64,000 nt of DNA from Mycolicibacterium sp. GF69 (GTDB lineage Bacteria; Actinomycetota; Actinomycetes; Mycobacteriales; Mycobacteriaceae): the NCBI RefSeq assembly GCF_003284965.1, contig NZ_QMEW01000014.1:1-64000 (forward strand), read 5' to 3'. Under the pieces are notes generated by a model. That model worked only from the letters and a program-made list of their open reading frames with translations. It did no database searches and was not told the origin of the DNA. Of the stretch, positions 62,693 to 64,000 are shown piece by piece (position 1 is the stretch's first letter; the number at the start of each line of letters is the position of its first letter). The translations under genes were made by a program, and so were the position numbers.

Positions 62693-64000
62693 CGGCGCCT
62701 CAATGCACGCCGCGCCAACACCGCGAGGCCGAGCACCGCCGCGAGCACGGCACCGGCGACGACGACCGCGGTGATCGGCCCCCGATCGGGCGGAGGGGTG
62801 AATACCGGCGGCGGGATCTCTTTGACCTTGTACGGCACCCGCTCCGGACCGGCCGGCACATCCCAGGTCAGCGCCGCGACCGGGTCGATGGGTCCCGCGC
62901 CGACGTAGTTGTCCACGCCCCCGCCCGGGTGCCGCGCCGTGGCGGTGATCCGGTTCATGATCTGGGCCGGTGTGAGCTCCGGGAAGCGTTGTTTGAGCAG
63001 CGCCGCCAACCCCGAGACATAGGCCGCGGCGAACGACGTACCGCTGATCGGAATCAACCCGTCCTGACCCTGCAGCGCGTTGACCGGATTGCCGTCATAG
63101 CCGAGCGCGACCATGTTCTCGGCGGGCGCCGCGGCGCCCACCCACGGCCCCGACATCGAGAAGGTGCTCGGCTGGCCGTTCTGGGCGATACCGCCGACGG
63201 TCAGCACCAACGGTGAGTACCAAGCCGGGCTGACGATCGTCTGCACCTGCTTCCAGCCCCGCGGATCGGCCGGAACCGCCGGATCCGCGGGCGGGTTCTG
63301 CGTGCAATCCTGGCCGGTGTTGCCGGCGGCGACGATGATCACCGCACCCTTGACGTTGACCGCGTAGTTGACCGCGGCGCCGAGGCCGGTCTCGTTGATC
63401 GGACGGGTGACCTTGTAGCACGCCGCCTCGCTGATGTTGATGACCTGCGCACCGAGGTTCGCCGCATGCACGACCGCGCGCGCCAGGCTGCGCAGCGACC
63501 CGGCCGTCTGCGTTGTGTTGGGGTCGTTGGGATCCTGGCGGGAGCCGACCGGTTGGAACGCCTCGGAGGTCTGGCGCAGCGACAGGATGCGCGCATCGGG
63601 CGCGACGCCGACGAAACCGTCGGTGGGCGAGCCCTTGCCCGCGATGATCGACGCGGTCAGCGTGCCGTGCGCGTCGCAGTCGGACATCCCATTGCCGGCC
63701 TGGTCGACGAAGTCGCCACCCGGTTCGGCGGGCACCCGGGGCGAACCGGTGACGCCGGTGTCGATCACCGCAACCGTGACACCTGCGCCCGTCGCGAACT
63801 TCTGCGCCTCGGCCAACCGCAGATAGTCGTTCGCCCACGGCCGGTCGGCGAAATTCGAGTTGGGGAACACCGCGGGCGCCGAACAGACACGCCGCTGTTC
63901 CATCGGTTGGTCCGGTCCGGTCTCGTCGGGCGGAACGACCGCGGGATCGATTGTCGGTGGCTCGATCGCGGCGGCCGGGGGAGCGCTGACCAATGCCAGC
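62689..64000 (-). CDS. mycP1: Mycosin-1 subtilisin-like protease MycP1 (N-terminus beyond the window)
   Basis: The visible part codes about 437 residues. The subtilase triad is intact: Asp in VTVAVIDTGV, His in DCDAHGTLTAS, Ser in ISGTSFAAAYVSGLAALL, plus the oxyanion Asn in IIVAAGNTGQDC. A C-terminal membrane helix (ITAVVVAGAVLAAVLGLAVLARRALRRR) anchors it, and the Pro-rich EIPPPVFTPPPD linker precedes it. Mycosins are required for ESX secretion and complex stability; MycP1 of M. tuberculosis cleaves EspB. The frame is open to the window edge (LALVSAPPAAA, end of a signal peptide), so the true start lies outside; a TTG at 63993 is not a convincing start. Confidence 0.93.
   Translation of the reverse strand, partial: LALVSAPPAAAIEPPTIDPAVVPPDETGPDQPMEQRRVCSAPAVFPNSNFADRPWANDYLRLAEAQKFATGAGVTVAVIDTGVTGSPRVPAEPGGDFVDQAGNGMSDCDAHGTLTASIIAGKGSPTDGFVGVAPDARILSLRQTSEAFQPVGSRQDPNDPNTTQTAGSLRSLARAVVHAANLGAQVINISEAACYKVTRPINETGLGAAVNYAVNVKGAVIIVAAGNTGQDCTQNPPADPAVPADPRGWKQVQTIVSPAWYSPLVLTVGGIAQNGQPSTFSMSGPWVGAAAPAENMVALGYDGNPVNALQGQDGLIPISGTSFAAAYVSGLAALLKQRFPELTPAQIMNRITATARHPGGGVDNYVGAGPIDPVAALTWDVPAGPERVPYKVKEIPPPVFTPPPDRGPITAVVVAGAVLAAVLGLAVLARRALRRR

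Overview
The window is high-GC DNA (mostly GTG/ATG/TTG starts, 4-nt gene overlaps, many TANNNT boxes 6-7 nt before a start codon) from a mycobacterium. The gene complement is that of a rapid-growing, Mycolicibacterium-like species: a complete mce1 locus, ESX-1 genes, sigG, ptbB, fadE2, pntAB and an F420/flavin luciferase-like enzyme. From memory of the M. tuberculosis map, the backbone follows Rv0144-Rv0149, Rv0153c-Rv0158, Rv0162c-Rv0178 and Rv0181c-Rv0185 in order. Species-specific insertions lie between these blocks, and the window ends in ESX-1 genes (Rv3880c-Rv3883c equivalents).

Layout. 1-11.5 kb: a pirin, a TetR-FUSC transporter pair, a divergent TetR, then a methyltransferase / aldehyde dehydrogenase / SDR / quinone oxidoreductase run (the last gene carries a frameshift), a second methyltransferase, a DUF456 membrane protein and a luciferase-like oxidoreductase. 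11.5-23.4 kb: ptbB-fadE2 (with a 24-bp tandem repeat at their junction), ahpC-ahpD with a strong terminator, a small exported protein, a NarL-type two-component system, an acyl-CoA dehydrogenase, a DUF4436 membrane protein, and pntA-pntB with a divergent DUF3159 gene. 23.4-28.3 kb: a 36-residue protein, TetR-fadE, adhE1, a thioesterase and an SRPBCC protein. 28.3-43.9 kb: mce1R, fadD5, yrbE1AB, mce1A-F and mam1A-D, the complete lipid-import (Mce1) system with its GntR regulator and candidate operators. 43.9-53.3 kb: an accessory stretch with DUF1275, a small hydrolase, an orphan molybdopterin oxidoreductase, a large secreted repeat-tailed protein, a phosphodiester glycosidase-like protein, GlsB and a sorbosone-dehydrogenase-like lipoprotein. 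53.3-59.4 kb: a second pirin, an NDMA-type alcohol dehydrogenase behind a KstR-like operator, sigG, monoglyceride lipase and partners. 59.4-64 kb: espL, espB (reading frame broken twice), eccE1 and mycP1 (running off the window).

Functionally the region is dominated by lipid and redox handling: Mce1 import plus FadD5 activation, several acyl-CoA dehydrogenases, alcohol and aldehyde dehydrogenases, monoglyceride lipase, transhydrogenase and peroxiredoxin, with several local TetR/GntR regulators and palindromic operators. No tRNA, rRNA, CRISPR array, insertion sequence or prophage was seen. Three apparent single-base indels (one in the quinone oxidoreductase, two in espB) are either real decay or assembly errors and should be settled first.
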